Origin: Actinoplanes octamycinicus
GTDB lineage: Bacteria; Actinomycetota; Actinomycetes; Mycobacteriales; Micromonosporaceae
Reading direction: 5' to 3'
NCBI RefSeq assembly: GCF_014205225.1
Contig: NZ_JACHNB010000001.1
Coordinates: forward strand, 3,329,501 to 3,393,500
Length of the DNA: 64,000 bases
In this document: in pieces, positions 25,159-34,237 of the stretch
Layout: each line of letters starts with the position of its first letter
Position numbering within the stretch: the stretch's first letter is position 1
Program-made: the position numbers and the translations under genes
Notes under the pieces: generated by a model
The model's database searches: none
The model's input: only the letters and a program-made list of their open reading frames with translations
Told to the model about the DNA's origin: nothing

Positions 25159-26478
25159 ATGGCCGACACGGAGGACGAGCAGGGCAGCGCCGCGGAGGCG
25201 ACGGTCGAGGCGGTGCCGACCGACACCGAGGTGCAGGCGGTGCCCTTCGACACCGAGGTGCAGGCGGTGCCGTCCGACACCGAGGTGCAGGCGGTGCCCT
25301 TCGACACCGAGGTGCAGGCGGTGCCGTCCGACACCGAGGTGCAGGCGGTGCCCTTCGACACCGAGGTGCAGGCGGTGCCGTCCGACACCGAGGTGCAGGC
25401 GGTGCCCTTCGACACCGAGGTGCAGGCGGCGTCGTCCGACACTGAGGTGCAGGTGCAGCCGCTCGACGCCAAGGGGGACGTGCGGCCTTTCGGCACCGAG
25501 GGGCAGGCGCAGCCGTCCGACACCGGGGATGTCGACAAGACCGAGCACGCGCCGCTCGCCCAGTGGGCGAGCCGGGTCGGCGCCCGGCCGCAGCCGGCAC
25601 CCGGCTCGGGTGAGCTCCAGACGCCCGCCGATCCGTGGCCGGAGCCGATCCAGGGACTGGTGCCGCCGATCGGCCAGCCGCCGTTCGCGGGTGTGGACCT
25701 GCCGGGGTACGCGTATCCGGCGCCCGCGCCGGCAACGCCTCAGCGGCGTCACCTGGGCGCCGTCCTCGCGGTGACCGCGGTCGCGCTTCTCGTGGGCGCG
25801 GCCGGTGTCCTGGTGGCGCTCTGGCCGGACGACAAGAAGGGCGGCCCGGACGGCAAGAAGGGGAGCCCGGTCGCGGCCCCCTCCGGCGCCGTCACCGAGA
25901 AGCGGGCCGAAGCTACGGCTGGCACGACGATCCCGGGATCCGCGAGGCCCACGACGGCGACGCCGACCGGACCGGCCCCGCTGATCACGCCGCTGAACAT
26001 CTTCGACGTGGACCCGATCTGCGGCGGCGAGGGGTACTGGCCGGCGCAGCCGAAACGGGCCGGGAAGGCGCCGCATCCGGTGCTGGTCTACGGCGACCTG
26101 GGCTCCGGTGAGCGGATGCCGTTCACCATGTTCGAGACCTGGTTCCTGCACGGCAAGGTGAAGGAGGCCACCTGGTCGTCGCAGCAGGATCCGGCGAAGA
26201 TCCAGCTGGTGGCCTGTGTGGACCGGGTGTCGGTCGGCGCGAAGCTGCGCACCTGCACCTACACCGACCCGGACCGGGGGACCGGGACGCTGTTCCGCGC
26301 CTCCTACCGGTTGCACGTCTACGAGGCGGCAACCGGCAGGAAGCTGCTGGACAAGAAGCTCAAGGGGACCGAGAAGGACTGCCCCTACACGCTGCGCGTC
26401 CCGACCGACAAGAAGCTCTTCATGCAGGTCAGCGAGGACGACCTGGTCGCCGCGCTGGGCAAGCTGGTCGAGGGGTGA
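25159..26478 (+). CDS. Membrane protein with a nine-residue repeat tract
   Basis: The 439-aa protein has an acidic N-terminal region dominated by tandem copies of AVPFDTEVQ and AVPSDTEVQ (about residues 18-98). A Pro-rich stretch, one transmembrane helix (LGAVLAVTAVALLVGAAGVL) near 197-216, a Lys/Gly linker (DDKKGGPDGKK) and an extracytoplasmic domain with four cysteines follow. With this topology the repeats would be cytoplasmic. The function is unknown. The repeat tract is a minisatellite at DNA level and could vary in copy number. The stop lies six bases from the convergent chitinase gene. Confidence 0.75.
   Translation: MADTEDEQGSAAEATVEAVPTDTEVQAVPFDTEVQAVPSDTEVQAVPFDTEVQAVPSDTEVQAVPFDTEVQAVPSDTEVQAVPFDTEVQAASSDTEVQVQPLDAKGDVRPFGTEGQAQPSDTGDVDKTEHAPLAQWASRVGARPQPAPGSGELQTPADPWPEPIQGLVPPIGQPPFAGVDLPGYAYPAPAPATPQRRHLGAVLAVTAVALLVGAAGVLVALWPDDKKGGPDGKKGSPVAAPSGAVTEKRAEATAGTTIPGSARPTTATPTGPAPLITPLNIFDVDPICGGEGYWPAQPKRAGKAPHPVLVYGDLGSGERMPFTMFETWFLHGKVKEATWSSQQDPAKIQLVACVDRVSVGAKLRTCTYTDPDRGTGTLFRASYRLHVYEAATGRKLLDKKLKGTEKDCPYTLRVPTDKKLFMQVSEDDLVAALGKLVEG
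25210..25452 (+). repeat. 27-bp tandem repeat inside a coding region
   Basis: Nine in-frame units of 27 bp encode AVP(F/S/T)DTEVQ. The F and S variants alternate strictly over units 2-8, giving a 54-bp higher-order period. Degenerate units continue to about 25530. Confidence 0.95.
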
Positions 26479-26484
26479 CGCGGA

Positions 26485-27879
26485 TCAGCCCCGGTAACCG
26501 CCGATGATCTTGGTGAACTGGTATGCCGACTGGGCCACGCCACTGCACGTGTCGTCGTTCGGGTAGGCGCCCGGGCACTGGCGATCCCGGTTCAGCGACC
26601 AGAACGTCAGCCGGGCGATGGTGTGCTGCTGCGCGTACGCCGTGATGGTCTGCATGTCGGCGAGGGTGACCGTGGCGTGCTCGTCGGTGATCCCGTTCAT
26701 CGACGAGATGCCCACGTGCCGGTACGCCTCGGCGTCCGACCAGCCGTACGCGGACTTGAGTTTGTTCTTCAGGCCGTCCGCGGCCTGAATCGTCAGCTGT
26801 CCCTGGTTGCCGGTGGTGTTGCCCCAGTCGAAGGTCATGATGCCCCAGCCGTCGACCACCAGCCCGGCCGCCGCCGCCCGCTTGATCAGCGAGTCGTCCG
26901 GCCCGGCGGTCCCGCTGCCCAGCGTGATGTAGATGGTGATCCCCGGGTTGTTCGCCCGGATCGTCTTCAGCGCGTCCACCGTCTTCTGCTGGTCGGTCGC
27001 GTTGTTGTACGGCGTGCCCTCGATGTCGATGTCGATCGCCTTCAGCGAGTACGCGTTGATCACCTTCTGGTACGCCGCGGCCAGCGCCGACGCGCTCGGG
27101 CAGTAGTGCTCCAGCCAGGGCCCGCTCGCGCCGCCGAAGGAGACCACCACGTCCCCGCCGTTGGCCCGGATGGTATTGATCGCCGCCTGGTCCTGGCCGC
27201 CGGTGAGCGCCCGCCCGCCGTCCCACTTGGGCTCGCAGGTGCCGCTGTTCAGCATGAACGCCAGGGTGAACCAGGTGACGCCGGTCGCGGCGGTGACCGT
27301 GGTGAGGTTCGGCGGGTTGCCCCAGCCGGTGTAGTAGTAGGGGGCGACCGCCTTGATGCCGGGGCCGCCGGTGGACGGCGGTGGCGTGGTGCCGCCGGCG
27401 CCACCGAAGGTCCACTTCTGGTTCGACGTGCCGGTGCACGACCAGAGCTGCAGCTTGGCGCCGTTCGCGGTGTTCCGGTCCTTGACGTCCAGGCACTTGC
27501 CGGACGCCGTGTTCACCAGGTCGCCGGCCGTGGTGAGGGTCCACTTCTGGCTGGCCACCGTGTCGTAGCAGTCCCACAGGTGGACGGTGGCGCCGTCGGT
27601 GGTCGCGTTGTTCGCCACGTCGAGGCATTTGCCCTTGCCCTGCACCGAGCCGTTGTCGGCCAGGGTCCAGAGCTGGTTGCCGCTGCCGGCCACGCAGTCC
27701 CAGAGCTGGGGGAGGGTGCCGTTGGCGGTGGCACCGCCGGTGACGTCCAGGCACTTGCCGTTCAGCGAACTCTTCAGGGTGCCGGCGCTGGCCGCCGAGG
27801 CGCTGGTGACGCCGAGCACGCCGAGGGTGCCGGCGACGAGTGCGGAGGTGGTGAGGGCGAGGATGCGGGAGCGTTTCAC
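26485..27879 (-). CDS. Secreted GH18 chitinase with N-terminal ricin-type lectin domain
   Basis: This 464-aa secreted enzyme has a signal peptide (residues 1 to about 29, ending SASAASA) and a ricin-type/CBM13 domain (about 32-160) with three repeats carrying NQLW, SQKW and NQKW. A Thr/Pro linker leads to a GH18 barrel. The catalytic motif AIDIDIEG is near residues 280-287, with the acid glutamate present. Family members cleave chitin or related beta-1,4-GlcNAc polymers. The start is GTG 27879 with AAGGGAG upstream, and a plausible promoter lies at 27921-27949. It is transcribed alone. Confidence 0.93.
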   Translation of the reverse strand: MKRSRILALTTSALVAGTLGVLGVTSASAASAGTLKSSLNGKCLDVTGGATANGTLPQLWDCVAGSGNQLWTLADNGSVQGKGKCLDVANNATTDGATVHLWDCYDTVASQKWTLTTAGDLVNTASGKCLDVKDRNTANGAKLQLWSCTGTSNQKWTFGGAGGTTPPPSTGGPGIKAVAPYYYTGWGNPPNLTTVTAATGVTWFTLAFMLNSGTCEPKWDGGRALTGGQDQAAINTIRANGGDVVVSFGGASGPWLEHYCPSASALAAAYQKVINAYSLKAIDIDIEGTPYNNATDQQKTVDALKTIRANNPGITIYITLGSGTAGPDDSLIKRAAAAGLVVDGWGIMTFDWGNTTGNQGQLTIQAADGLKNKLKSAYGWSDAEAYRHVGISSMNGITDEHATVTLADMQTITAYAQQHTIARLTFWSLNRDRQCPGAYPNDDTCSGVAQSAYQFTKIIGGYRG

Positions 27880-27920
27880 GGGGGATCTCCCTTGCCGAGG
27901 GGAATGGGAAAGGTGGCTAA

Positions 27921-27949
27921 CGATTACGCCCCCATCGATGTGTCGTCAA
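27921..27949 (-). promoter_or_regulatory. Putative promoter of the chitinase gene
   Basis: On the minus strand TTGACG (27949-27944) is followed after 17 bases by TAATCG (27926-27921). The transcript would start about 40 bases before the GTG. The -10 match is only moderate. Confidence 0.4.
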
Positions 27950-28107
27950 CCTTGCGCCAGCGTGACGAGCGCAGAGTTTCCCCAGCTCAGGCGCCCTATC
28001 GCGGGGAACCATAAAGGAGCCTTAAAGTTCGAAAATCTATGAAACACGGCAGCCCGGTCGATCGGTGGCCGTGTATTCCCAGGCCGCCCCTCGAAGGAGA
28101 CCGCCGC

Positions 28108-29301
28108 GTGCCCGCCGCCGGAGCGGCTAAGTTCGATGCGATGAGAGTCGATGTGATCGGCGCCGGGATCGGCGGCCTCAGCGCGGCGTTGTCGCTGCTG
28201 TCCGCCGGCTTCGACGTGCACGTCCACGAGCGGGCGGCGGCGCTGAGCGAGACCGGCGCCGGCATCCAGATCAGCCCGAACGCCTCCCGGGTGCTGCACG
28301 GCCTCGGCCTGGCCGGCGCGCTGGCCGGTCCCGCCGTCCGGCCGCTCGCCTTCCACCAGCGCCGCTGGCAGGACGGCCGCACGCTGCAGCGGGCGCCGCT
28401 GGGTGAGCCGATCGAGGCCCGGTTCGGGTTTCCGTACTACCACCTGCACCGGGCCGACCTGCTCGCGGTGCTGGCCGCCGCGATCCCGGCCGAGCGGATC
28501 CATCTGGGACGCCGGCTGACCGGGATCACCGAGGAGCGGGACCGGGTGCGGGCCCGGTTCGCCGACGGCTCGGTCACCGAGTCGGAGGTGCTGGTCGGCG
28601 CGGACGGCATCCACTCCCGGGTGCGCGCCGAGCTGTTCGGCGCGGAGGACGCCCGGTTCACCGGCTGCGTCGCGTACCGCGGCCTGGTGCCCGCCGACCG
28701 GGTGAGTGACCTCGGGATCGAGGTGACCACGCAGGTCTGGCTGGGTCCCGGGCGGCACTTCGTGCACTACTTCGTCAGCGGGCAGCGGATGCTCAACTTC
28801 GTCGCGGTGATCGAGCGGGACGCCTGGACCCACGAGTCGTGGACCGACCGGGGCGATCCGGCCGACGTGCTGGCCGCCTACCGGGGGTGGCATCCGCAGG
28901 TCCGGGAGATCGTCGAGGCCGCCGACGAGACGTACATCTGGGCGCTCTTCGACCGGGCGCCGCTGGCGCGCTGGTCGCGAGGCCGGGTCACGCTGCTCGG
29001 CGACGCCTGCCACGCGATGCTGCCGTTCATGGCGCAGGGTGCCGCGCAGGCCGTCGAGGACGGCGCCACGCTGGCCGGCTGCCTGGCCGCCGGGCGGGCC
29101 GACCCGGCTGGGGCGCTGCTGCGCTACCAGGACCTGCGGCGCGAGCGGACCGCCCGGGTGCAGGCCATGTCGGCGGCGAACAAGACCCGGTTCCACCTGC
29201 CCGACGGCCCGGCCCAGCGGGACCGCGACGCGCAGCTGGCCGCCGGGTCGACCGGCTGGTCGTTCGACGCGATGGCCTGGCTCTACGAGCACCGGGCCTG
29301 A
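28108..29301 (+). CDS. FAD-dependent monooxygenase (salicylate hydroxylase-like)
   Basis: The product is a class A flavoprotein monooxygenase. It has the FAD-binding GxGxxG (VIGAGIGGLSAAL), the DG motif (LVGADGIHSRVR) near residue 165, and the GD motif (GRVTLLGDACHAMLPFMAQG) with AVEDGATLA near 300. Such enzymes hydroxylate aromatic rings using NAD(P)H and oxygen. The GTG at 28108 has GAAGGAG eight bases upstream and gives 397 aa; an ATG at 28141 would begin right at the Rossmann strand. The stop adjoins the stop of the convergent radical SAM gene, so it may belong to that biosynthetic locus, although it is transcribed from the other side. Confidence 0.9.
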   Translation: MPAAGAAKFDAMRVDVIGAGIGGLSAALSLLSAGFDVHVHERAAALSETGAGIQISPNASRVLHGLGLAGALAGPAVRPLAFHQRRWQDGRTLQRAPLGEPIEARFGFPYYHLHRADLLAVLAAAIPAERIHLGRRLTGITEERDRVRARFADGSVTESEVLVGADGIHSRVRAELFGAEDARFTGCVAYRGLVPADRVSDLGIEVTTQVWLGPGRHFVHYFVSGQRMLNFVAVIERDAWTHESWTDRGDPADVLAAYRGWHPQVREIVEAADETYIWALFDRAPLARWSRGRVTLLGDACHAMLPFMAQGAAQAVEDGATLAGCLAAGRADPAGALLRYQDLRRERTARVQAMSAANKTRFHLPDGPAQRDRDAQLAAGSTGWSFDAMAWLYEHRA

Positions 29302-31131
29302 TCAGCGGCCGGGCACCTCGGGGACGGCCAGCGCCACCGCCAGCGAGCCGTCGAGGAAGACCAGGCCGCGCCGGGCGAACTCGGCGAGCACCTCGTCCAC
29401 CAGGCCCGGCCGGCCCAGGCGCCGCCGGATCGCCGCCACCCCGGTCGGCCGGTCCACACACGACAGGTAGACCTCGGCGATCGGGCCGTCGAAGGTGTAG
29501 GTGCCCGCGCCGCCCGGATGCCGGGTGTCGCGGATCTGCAGCGCGCCCGCCGCCGCCCGGTAGGTCAGCGCCGGCCGCGGCTCGCGGGACCAGGCCGCGG
29601 ACCAGTCGTCGAGGGCGGCGGTCAGCGGGGCGTAGGCCGCGTCGGGCAGGGCGTCGCCGGACTCGTCGTCGAAGAAGTAGGCGAGCCGGTCCAGGTCGAG
29701 ATCGGGCGGGTAGACGTACCGATAGCTCTGCTCTGGTGATCTTTTTTGGACAGTGCGGAAGAGCGGGCTGAAACGCTCCAGCCAGATCCGCCCGGAGTCG
29801 GCGGGTGGCTGCAGGTGCGTCAGGTGCGGCACCAGCGCCGCCTGCCCGGCGTAGTCCTCGGCGGTCTCGCCCGGGAAACCCCAGAGGATGCTCCAGGCGA
29901 CATCGATCCCGTAGTAACCGGCCCAGCGGAGCAGATTCACGTTCTGTGCGGCCCGCACGCCCTTGTCCATCAGGCCCAGCACGTGCGAGCTGAGCGATTC
30001 CAGTCCGGGCTGCAGGCGGGTCACCCCGCCGCGCGCCAGGGTCCGCAGCTGCTCGCCGGTCAGATTGGCCTTGACCTCGTAGAAGAACTCGTAGTCGTGC
30101 CGGCCGTCGGCGAGCGCCGGGAACAACTCGGTCAGGTGCCGCATGTCGAGGATGTTGTCGACCGCCTCGAACCGCAGCGTCCGGTGCCGGCGGGCCAGAG
30201 TGTCCAGCTCGGCCAGCACCCGCGCCGCGGACTTGCTGCGGTAACTCATCGTGGTCGCGTTGAGGCCACAGAACGTGCAGTGGTGCTTGGCGCCCCACCA
30301 GCAACCGCGGGAACTCTCGAAGGGCAGCCACACCTCGCGGCGCTCGGCGGGGGCGAGCAGGCCGAGGCGTTCGGCGCGGGCGAAGTACTCGCGGTAGTCC
30401 GGCGGCGGCAGATCATCGAGATCCCGATGCGCGGGCGCGGCCGCTGTCCGGACCAGGCCGCTGGCCTCACGACCGATCATTTTCGGTACGTCCGACGCCC
30501 TCACGCGACGCGCCACCCCCGGTACCGCCGCCGGGTCCACCCCGTCACGCAGCGCCCGCAGCACCGCCGGGAACGCGGTGTCCGCCTCCCCGGACACGAT
30601 CAGGTCGATCGCCTCGACCCGGCGCAGCAGCTCGAGCCCCATCTCGTCGTCGAACCCGGCCCCACCGAACAGCGTCACCAGCCCCGGATGCGCCGCCTTC
30701 AGCCGCCGGGCCAGCGCGATCGACGCCGTGGTCTGCTGGAACGTGCAGCTGAACCCGGCCACCTCGACCCGGTCCCAGGGATGACCGGCCACCAGGTCGT
30801 CGAGCAGCGCCGGCACGTCCTCGTCCCGGGCCCGCAGCAGCCGCTCGCGCCGCTCCCCGGTGATCCCGATCGCGTCGAGCAGCCGGCCCTGCGGGTCGGG
30901 CGCCGCCGCGCCGAACGCCGCCGGCGCGAACAGCCAGTCGCCGAGCAGCGGCCCGCGCGCGTCGGCGACCGACCGGTAGAAGTCCACGCCGGTCCGGGCC
31001 GCCAGGTCCAGGTTGGCGTGCAGCGTGCCGACCGGGAAGCCGTGCGCCTCGCCGATCGCCTTGAGCAGGCCGAGCTGGATCGACGGCCGGTCCACGCCGA
31101 GGAACGGCATGGCGACCAGGACGGTACGCAT
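29302..31131 (-). CDS. B12-binding radical SAM enzyme, RiPP-maturation class
   Basis: The 609-aa product has an N-terminal cobalamin-binding-like domain (about 1-200; GFSCTFQQT, TLFGGAGFDDE, IVSGEAD). A radical SAM core follows with an atypical cluster motif C277-x7-C285-x2-C288 (CWWGAKHHCTFCGLN). This is the signature of the family annotated as RiPP maturation radical SAM protein 1 / C-methyltransferase. After the barrel comes a C-terminal extension of about 130 residues. The start lies four bases after the 82-aa gene's stop, so the two are translationally linked. Peptide C-methylation is the expected chemistry by family, not shown here. Confidence 0.85.
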   Translation of the reverse strand: MRTVLVAMPFLGVDRPSIQLGLLKAIGEAHGFPVGTLHANLDLAARTGVDFYRSVADARGPLLGDWLFAPAAFGAAAPDPQGRLLDAIGITGERRERLLRARDEDVPALLDDLVAGHPWDRVEVAGFSCTFQQTTASIALARRLKAAHPGLVTLFGGAGFDDEMGLELLRRVEAIDLIVSGEADTAFPAVLRALRDGVDPAAVPGVARRVRASDVPKMIGREASGLVRTAAAPAHRDLDDLPPPDYREYFARAERLGLLAPAERREVWLPFESSRGCWWGAKHHCTFCGLNATTMSYRSKSAARVLAELDTLARRHRTLRFEAVDNILDMRHLTELFPALADGRHDYEFFYEVKANLTGEQLRTLARGGVTRLQPGLESLSSHVLGLMDKGVRAAQNVNLLRWAGYYGIDVAWSILWGFPGETAEDYAGQAALVPHLTHLQPPADSGRIWLERFSPLFRTVQKRSPEQSYRYVYPPDLDLDRLAYFFDDESGDALPDAAYAPLTAALDDWSAAWSREPRPALTYRAAAGALQIRDTRHPGGAGTYTFDGPIAEVYLSCVDRPTGVAAIRRRLGRPGLVDEVLAEFARRGLVFLDGSLAVALAVPEVPGR

Positions 31132-31135
31132 CGCG

Positions 31136-31384
31136 TCAGCGGCCGATTTTCATCACCTTGACCCGGACCACCTGGCTCGCCGGCGAGTCCGCGACGAACG
31201 CCGCGCCGAACTCCGAGTCCACCGAGTCCACCTCGACGCTGACGCTGACCAGCCGATCCTCGCCGACCGACTCGCGGATCGCGGTGACCAGCGCGCGCAG
31301 CAGGTCCGGCGCGGGCAGGCCACCCTGCTCGACCGCCTCGGCGAGGGCGTCGATGTCGGTACGGCTGACCACTACCTCGTCCAT
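31136..31384 (-). CDS. 82-aa candidate RiPP precursor or partner protein
   Basis: This small gene lies between the SARP regulator (13 bases upstream) and the radical SAM gene (four bases downstream). The product has an acidic, helical N-terminal half resembling a leader (SRTDIDALAEAVEQGG, LLRALVTAIRESVGED). Its C-terminal half is rich in valine at alternate positions (LVSVSVEVDSVDSEF, VVRVKVMKIGR). Valine is a known target of cobalamin-dependent radical SAM C-methyltransferases in other peptides. It has no cysteine and no signal peptide. A precursor role is inferred from position and composition; a recognition or chaperone protein is the alternative. Confidence 0.6.
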   Translation of the reverse strand: MDEVVVSRTDIDALAEAVEQGGLPAPDLLRALVTAIRESVGEDRLVSVSVEVDSVDSEFGAAFVADSPASQVVRVKVMKIGR

Positions 31385-31397
31385 GCTTCTCGTCCTC

Positions 31398-34157
31398 TCA
31401 CGCGTCGGCCCGGGCGCGGACCGCCGCCGCGCCCGGATGGCCGATCAGGTCGAACAGGTCGGCGGCGGACCGCCAGGCGGCGCGGGCGGCCGCCGTGTCG
31501 CCGGCCGCGTGGTACGCGTCGCCCAGCGAGGCGGTGCTGTCCGCCTCGTTGTACCGGTCATCGAACTCCTGATAGAGCGCCACCGCTGTCCGGTACGCGT
31601 CGATCGCCTCCCGGTGCCGGCCCAGGCGCTGGCCGGCGTACCCGAGACTGTCCCAGGTCTCGGCCTGGCCGAACCGGTCCCCGGCGGCGGCCTGCAGGCG
31701 CAGCGCCGCCCGGCAGACGGTGACCGCCTCGGCGTAGTCGCCCAGCATGGCGTGGAACCAGCCGATCGCGTTCAGTCCGCGGCCCCGCCCGGCCGGGTCC
31801 CCGGCCGCGGTGAACAGCTCGACCGCCTGCTCGGCGTGCGCCAGCGCCTCCCGGTAGCGCCCCCGCACCTCCAGCAGCCAGGCCTGGTGCCGGTGGGTGT
31901 GCGCCTGCCCGGCGACGTCACCCGCCAGCCGGTAGAGCCGCAGCGCCTCGGCCAGGTGCGTGCCGGCCTCGTCCAGCCGGCGCAGCCGCAGGTGGGCGCA
32001 GCCCAGGTACCGGTGGGCGAAGGCGGCCTTGACCGGCTCGCCCAGCCGGCCGGCCGCGGCCAGCGCGGCGGAGAGCGCCTCGATCGAGTCGTGCCACCGC
32101 CCGTGGTACGACAGGTACCGGGTCAGCGCCCAGGCCAGCCGCCACACCGTCGCGTCGTCGGCCGCGCCGCGCAGCGCCGCCAGCATCACGTGGTACTCGG
32201 CGCCGAACCAGGCCAGCGCCTCCGGCTGACCGGCCGGGCGCTCCGCGACGGTCCCCGGCGGCAGCGGCGGCGGCTCGGCTGCCGGCTCGTCGCGCAGCGG
32301 GTTGAGCAGCAGGTCGGCGGCGTACGCGCTGTGCACGTAGTAGCCCAGCACCCGGCGTCGCGCGGCGGCCCGCTCCGGCTCGGTGTCGAGGGTGCCGGCC
32401 AGCTCGGTGGCGTACGCCCGGAGCAGGTCGTGCAGCGTGTACCGGCCGGCCGCCCGTTCCAGCAGGTGCGCCCGGGTCAGCTCGTCCAGCAGCGGGCGCA
32501 CCGCGGTGACCGGCAGGCCGGCCAGGGCGGCCGCGGCCGGCGCCCCGAGGTCCGGGCCGGGATGCCCGGCCAGCCGCCGGAACAGCTCCGCCGCGGCCGG
32601 GCTGAGCTGCCGGTACGACCAGGAGAACACGGCGCGGACGTTGCTCTCCAGGTCCGGGTCGTCGAACTCGGCCAGCCCGCCCTGCGCCTCGCGCAGCTCG
32701 CCGGCCAGCACGGCGAGCCGTAGCTCCGGCGCCACCGCGGCCCGGGTGGCGACGATCGCCAGGGCCAGCGGCAGCCGCGCGCAGCGCGCCACGATCTCGT
32801 CGACCGCGTCCGGCTCGGCGGCCACCCGGCGACCGCCGATCCGGTACCCGAGCAGGTCCCGGGCCTCGCCGGCCGGCGGCAGGGCGAGCGCGAGCGGGTG
32901 CGCGCCGGCCGTGGTGACCAGCCCGGACAGCCGGTTGCGGCTGGTCACCACGGCCAGGCAGCCGGGCGCCCCGGGCAGCAGCGGCCGGACCTGGTCGGCG
33001 TCCCAGGCGTTGTCCAGCAGGATCAGCACCCGCCGCCCGGCCAGCAGGCTGCGGAACAGCCCGGCCCGGGCGGGCACCCCGGCCGGGATCCGCTCGGGCG
33101 GCACGTCGAGCGCGTCCAGGAAACCGCCGAGCGCCTCGGCCGGCGCGACCGGGTCGCCGGTCGCGCCGAACCCGCGCAGGTTGACGTAGAGCTGGCCGTC
33201 CGGGAAGTGCCGGGCGGCCCGGTGCGCCCAGTGCACGGCCAGGGCGGTCTTGCCGATCCCGGCCATCCCGTCGATCGCCACCGGCCGGGCCGGCCCGGTG
33301 GTCCGCACGGCGTCCAGCTCGCGCAGCTGCGCGGTGCGGCCGGCGAAGCCGTACACGTCCGGCGGCAACTGGGCCGGGACGGTCACCGTCCGGGCCGGGG
33401 GCGGGGTGCGGACCTCGCCGCGCAGGAGCGCCTCGTGCAGGGCGCGCAGCTGCGGGCCCGGGTCGGCGCCGAGCGTCTCGGCCAGGCGGGTGCGGACCGC
33501 GGCGTACCGGTCCATCGCCTCGGCGTCCCGGCCGGCCAGGTGCAGCGCCTCCATCAGCAGCGCTTCCAGCGGCTCGGCCAGCGGGTACTCGGTGATCAGC
33601 GGGGGCGCCGCGGCGATCACCGCGTCCGGGTGGCCGAGCCGCAACTCGGTCCGGGCCCAGGCGACCGCGGCGTCCAGCCGGCGCTGGTGCCAGGCCTGCC
33701 GGACGCCGTCCGCCCAGTCGCCGGTGAGCGCGGCCAGCGGCGCGCCCCGCCACAGGCTCAGCGCCTGGGCCAGCGCGGCCGCCCGGTCCGCCGCCGGGCG
33801 CGCCGGGTCCCGGCCCTGGTCGGTGAGGCGGCCGAAGCGGTGCAGGTCGACCCGGTCCGGATCGACGTCGAGGACGTAACCGGCGTGCCGGCGGTCGAGC
33901 CGCCCGGCGGTGTCGTCGCCGAGCACCGCGGCCTGCCGGAGCAGCCCGCGGATCCGGCTGAGGTGCGAGTAGAGCACGTTGCGGGCCTCGGCCGGCGGGT
34001 CGTCGCCCCAGACCCGGTCGACCAGCGTCGCGAGCGGCACCGGGCGGCCCGGGTCGATGGCCAGGGCCGCGAACACCGCCTGCTGCCGCGGCGTGCCGGT
34101 GTCCAGCTCCCGGCCCGCGGCGAGCAGCTGAACCTCCCCGAGCAGCCGAACGTCCAT
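31398..34157 (-). CDS. AfsR/SARP-type transcriptional regulator with NB-ARC and TPR domains
   Basis: This 919-aa regulator has an N-terminal OmpR-like DNA-binding domain (VRLLGEVQLLAAGRELDTGT) and a bacterial transcriptional activator domain to about 250. An NB-ARC ATPase (P-loop GMAGIGKTAL near 294-303; LILLDNAWDADQVRPLLPG) and C-terminal tetratricopeptide repeats (about 640-919; AHRYLGCAHLRL, DSLGYAGQRLGRH) follow. Such proteins activate antibiotic or peptide clusters. It heads the operon containing the 82-aa peptide and radical SAM genes, so it is probably their cluster-specific activator. The start at ATG 34157 has GGGGGC upstream. Confidence 0.93.
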   Translation of the reverse strand: MDVRLLGEVQLLAAGRELDTGTPRQQAVFAALAIDPGRPVPLATLVDRVWGDDPPAEARNVLYSHLSRIRGLLRQAAVLGDDTAGRLDRRHAGYVLDVDPDRVDLHRFGRLTDQGRDPARPAADRAAALAQALSLWRGAPLAALTGDWADGVRQAWHQRRLDAAVAWARTELRLGHPDAVIAAAPPLITEYPLAEPLEALLMEALHLAGRDAEAMDRYAAVRTRLAETLGADPGPQLRALHEALLRGEVRTPPPARTVTVPAQLPPDVYGFAGRTAQLRELDAVRTTGPARPVAIDGMAGIGKTALAVHWAHRAARHFPDGQLYVNLRGFGATGDPVAPAEALGGFLDALDVPPERIPAGVPARAGLFRSLLAGRRVLILLDNAWDADQVRPLLPGAPGCLAVVTSRNRLSGLVTTAGAHPLALALPPAGEARDLLGYRIGGRRVAAEPDAVDEIVARCARLPLALAIVATRAAVAPELRLAVLAGELREAQGGLAEFDDPDLESNVRAVFSWSYRQLSPAAAELFRRLAGHPGPDLGAPAAAALAGLPVTAVRPLLDELTRAHLLERAAGRYTLHDLLRAYATELAGTLDTEPERAAARRRVLGYYVHSAYAADLLLNPLRDEPAAEPPPLPPGTVAERPAGQPEALAWFGAEYHVMLAALRGAADDATVWRLAWALTRYLSYHGRWHDSIEALSAALAAAGRLGEPVKAAFAHRYLGCAHLRLRRLDEAGTHLAEALRLYRLAGDVAGQAHTHRHQAWLLEVRGRYREALAHAEQAVELFTAAGDPAGRGRGLNAIGWFHAMLGDYAEAVTVCRAALRLQAAAGDRFGQAETWDSLGYAGQRLGRHREAIDAYRTAVALYQEFDDRYNEADSTASLGDAYHAAGDTAAARAAWRSAADLFDLIGHPGAAAVRARADA

Positions 34158-34237
34158 AGTGCCCCCGCACCCATGGTTTCCTGCGCCGCAAGGTGGCCGC
34201 AAGGTACGTGAGCAGGACAGGGGACGACCGTTCGGGC

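Noticed and set aside
25210..25530. Tandem repeats considered as a possible CRISPR array
   Set aside because: The units are contiguous and in frame, with no unique spacers, and no cas genes are near. It is a coding minisatellite.
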